Source of the DNA: CAYSLC01 sp964431545
GTDB lineage: Bacteria; Desulfobacterota; Desulfobacteria; Desulfobacterales; JAABSP01
NCBI GenBank assembly: GCA_964431545.1
Contig: CAYSLC010000004.1
Coordinates: forward strand, 1-62,726
DNA: 62,726 nt
Reading direction: 5' to 3'
The notes under the pieces: generated by a model
The model's database searches: none
What the model saw: only the letters and a program-made list of their open reading frames with translations
Told to the model about the DNA's origin: nothing
In this document: piece by piece, positions 61,388 through 62,726 of the stretch
Layout: each line of letters begins with the position of its first letter
Numbering within the stretch: position 1 is the first letter of the stretch
Program-made: the position numbers and the translations under genes

Positions 61388-62443
61388 GTGCTATTCGGAA
61401 AAAAGAAAATCAACATTGTCGGTCTGGATATCGGATCCCGGACCCTGAAGGTCGCCGAGATCGAAAGCACCAAGCAGGGGTACCACCTTAAAAAGTTCGG
61501 GATGAACGACATCGCGCCGGGCCTCATCGAAGACGGCACCATCAAGGAACCCGCGGAAGTCGCCGATGCCATCCGGGGCCTGTTCAAGATGTACAAGGTC
61601 AAGGAGAAGAACGTCGCCCTGTCCATCGGAGGCTACTCCATCATCGTGAAGACGATCACCGTCCAGACGATGCCCCAGGATCAGCTTCAGGAGACCATCC
61701 ACTTCGAGGCGGAACAATATATCCCCTTCGATATCAGCGACGTCAATCTCGACTTCCAGACTTTGGGCGAGGATGAGTCCAATCCGAACCAGATGAACGT
61801 GCTGTTGGTGGCCGCCAAAAAAGAGGTGATCAACGAGTACGAAAGCCTGGTCCAGATGGCGGACCTGACCCCGAGGATCATCGACGTGGATGCCTTCGCG
61901 CTGCAGAATATCTACGAGGTCAACTACGATGCCGAAGGGGAGAATGTAGCTCTGATCGACATCGGAGCGAGCAAGACCACCATCAACATCATGAAGGGGA
62001 CCTTGTCCGTTCTGATCCGGGATGTCTCCTTCGGGTGTAGTCAGATCAACCAGCAGATCGTCTCCAAAACCGGTGGATCCCTGGAGGAGGCCGAACAGCT
62101 CTACCACGGGGGGGCCGGGGACAAGCTTCCACAGAAAGATCTTCAGGAGATTGTCGGTTCGGTGGTGGCGGACTGGTCCACCGAAATCCGGCGGGCCCTC
62201 GACTTTTTCTACTCCACCTACCCCGGCGAACATATCCGGAAGATCGTCCTGAGCGGCGGAGGGGGGAACATCAAACAGTTCCGGGATCTCCTCGCCGAAG
62301 AGACCTCCTCCCAAGTGGAGGCGATCCGGCCCTTTGACAACATATCCCTCGGCGGAGGATTCGATTCCGCCTACCTAGAACGCGTGGCTCCCCAGGCGGC
62401 GATCTGCATGGGGCTCGCAATGAGACGAGTTGACGACAAATGA
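61388..62443 (+). CDS. pilM: Type IV pilus assembly protein PilM
   Basis: Actin-like ATPase of the pilus inner-membrane platform. The 351-residue protein starts (GTG) MLFGKKKINIVGLDIGSRTLKVAEIE, with LALI DIGASKTTINI-type phosphate loops (VALIDIGASKTTI) and a C-terminal VLSGGGGNIKQF. It binds the N-terminus of PilN. The ATGA overlap at its end couples it to pilN. Confidence 0.95.
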   Translation: MLFGKKKINIVGLDIGSRTLKVAEIESTKQGYHLKKFGMNDIAPGLIEDGTIKEPAEVADAIRGLFKMYKVKEKNVALSIGGYSIIVKTITVQTMPQDQLQETIHFEAEQYIPFDISDVNLDFQTLGEDESNPNQMNVLLVAAKKEVINEYESLVQMADLTPRIIDVDAFALQNIYEVNYDAEGENVALIDIGASKTTINIMKGTLSVLIRDVSFGCSQINQQIVSKTGGSLEEAEQLYHGGAGDKLPQKDLQEIVGSVVADWSTEIRRALDFFYSTYPGEHIRKIVLSGGGGNIKQFRDLLAEETSSQVEAIRPFDNISLGGGFDSAYLERVAPQAAICMGLAMRRVDDK

Positions 62444-62726
62444 TACGAATCAATCTTCTTCCCTACGTCGCCGCAAGAAAAAAAGATAATGTCAAGCGGC
62501 AGGTGGCCATCTTCCTCATGTTGCTGTGCGGTGTCCTGCTCGGCCTTTTCTGGTACCACAAACACCTTATCGGCAGAATCGAGGATCTCAATGCAAAGAT
62601 CGACTACACGCAAAAGGAGTTGGATCGGTACAACAAAATTGTTAAAAAAGTAGAAGAGTTACGTGCCAAATTGGCCTTTTTGAACAAGAAGCTCGATGTG
62701 ATCGAGAGATTGAATGCCAGTCGGGG
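62440..62726 (+). CDS. pilN: Type IV pilus assembly protein PilN (3' end outside the window)
   Basis: The visible 95 residues start MIRINLLPYVAARKK, the PilM-binding N-terminal motif, then a transmembrane segment (VAIFLMLLCGVLLGLFWY; about 22-39) and a coiled coil (RIEDLNAKIDYTQKELDRYN). The rest, and probably pilO, pilP and pilQ, lie to the right. Confidence 0.93.
   Translation, partial: MIRINLLPYVAARKKDNVKRQVAIFLMLLCGVLLGLFWYHKHLIGRIEDLNAKIDYTQKELDRYNKIVKKVEELRAKLAFLNKKLDVIERLNASR

Overview
The window is a GC-rich Gram-negative chromosome segment, most likely from a Desulfobacterota (former Deltaproteobacteria) bacterium. The evidence is indirect: an lpx operon using lpxI rather than lpxH, the order kdsA-kdsC-lptC-lptA-lptB-rpoN-hpf-ptsN-rapZ-EIIA, a DUF39 homocysteine-synthesis gene next to a GTP-type PEP carboxykinase, PilS/PilR-like regulators beside pilM-pilN, and a PF19676-like (DUF6178) protein. 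No 16S or other species marker is present. The window contains one run of 100 N, so the source is a scaffold.

1-15.3 kb (+ strand) is an envelope-biogenesis operon: lysS (5' truncated), lolC, lolD, bamA, skp, lpxD, fabZ, lpxA, lpxI, a Gfo/Idh dehydrogenase, lpxB, a DUF374 acyltransferase and msbA, then a small hypothetical gene and a hotdog thioesterase. Together they deliver lipoproteins, assemble outer-membrane proteins, make lipid A and flip it. 15.4-16.1 kb is an AbrB/PIN (VapBC-like) toxin-antitoxin pair with a visible promoter and palindromic operator.

16.1-23.9 kb (- strand) runs thiS/moaD-like, thiF-like, degV, a DHH-CBS-tRNA nucleotidyltransferase fusion, an M50 protease, trpS, scpA, scpB and tRNA-Val(CAC). 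24-28.2 kb (+) holds an AEC transporter, two sugar-nucleotide epimerases and a secreted serpin.

28.2-33.5 kb is the accessory zone. It has a large acidic lipoprotein with repeated ~120-residue domains interrupted by the N gap, two tiny possible ORFs, a HigBA-like toxin-antitoxin pair, an AT-rich stretch with a repeated 12-bp element, a chimeric integrase remnant lacking its catalytic tyrosine, opposed terminators and tRNA-Leu(GAG).

33.6-43.5 kb (- strand) is a second housekeeping block: kdsA, kdsC, lptC, lptA, lptB, rpoN, hpf, ptsN, rapZ, an EIIA-Man protein, rimI, gap, tpiA and secG. It supplies Kdo and LPS transport, sigma-54, PTS-type regulation and glycolytic enzymes. 43.5-58 kb (+) carries an M23 peptidase, DUF39, pckG, ampG-like MFS, a DUF6178-like gene, an FmdB-type zinc ribbon, a Fur-FeoA fusion, feoA, feoB, a PflX-like radical SAM gene, a variant PPP phosphatase, an SH3b protein and a TPR membrane protein. 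58-62.7 kb has an NtrC-type regulator and sensor kinase (-) divergent from pilM and a truncated pilN (+).

The most unusual items are the gapped repeat lipoprotein, where the 100-N gap is probably an assembly artefact flanked by an identical 55-bp sequence, and the integrase chimera with its upstream repeated elements. The Fur-FeoA fusion, the BamA N-terminal extra domain, the PPP phosphatase with two substituted motif residues and the bacterial serpin are also worth attention.
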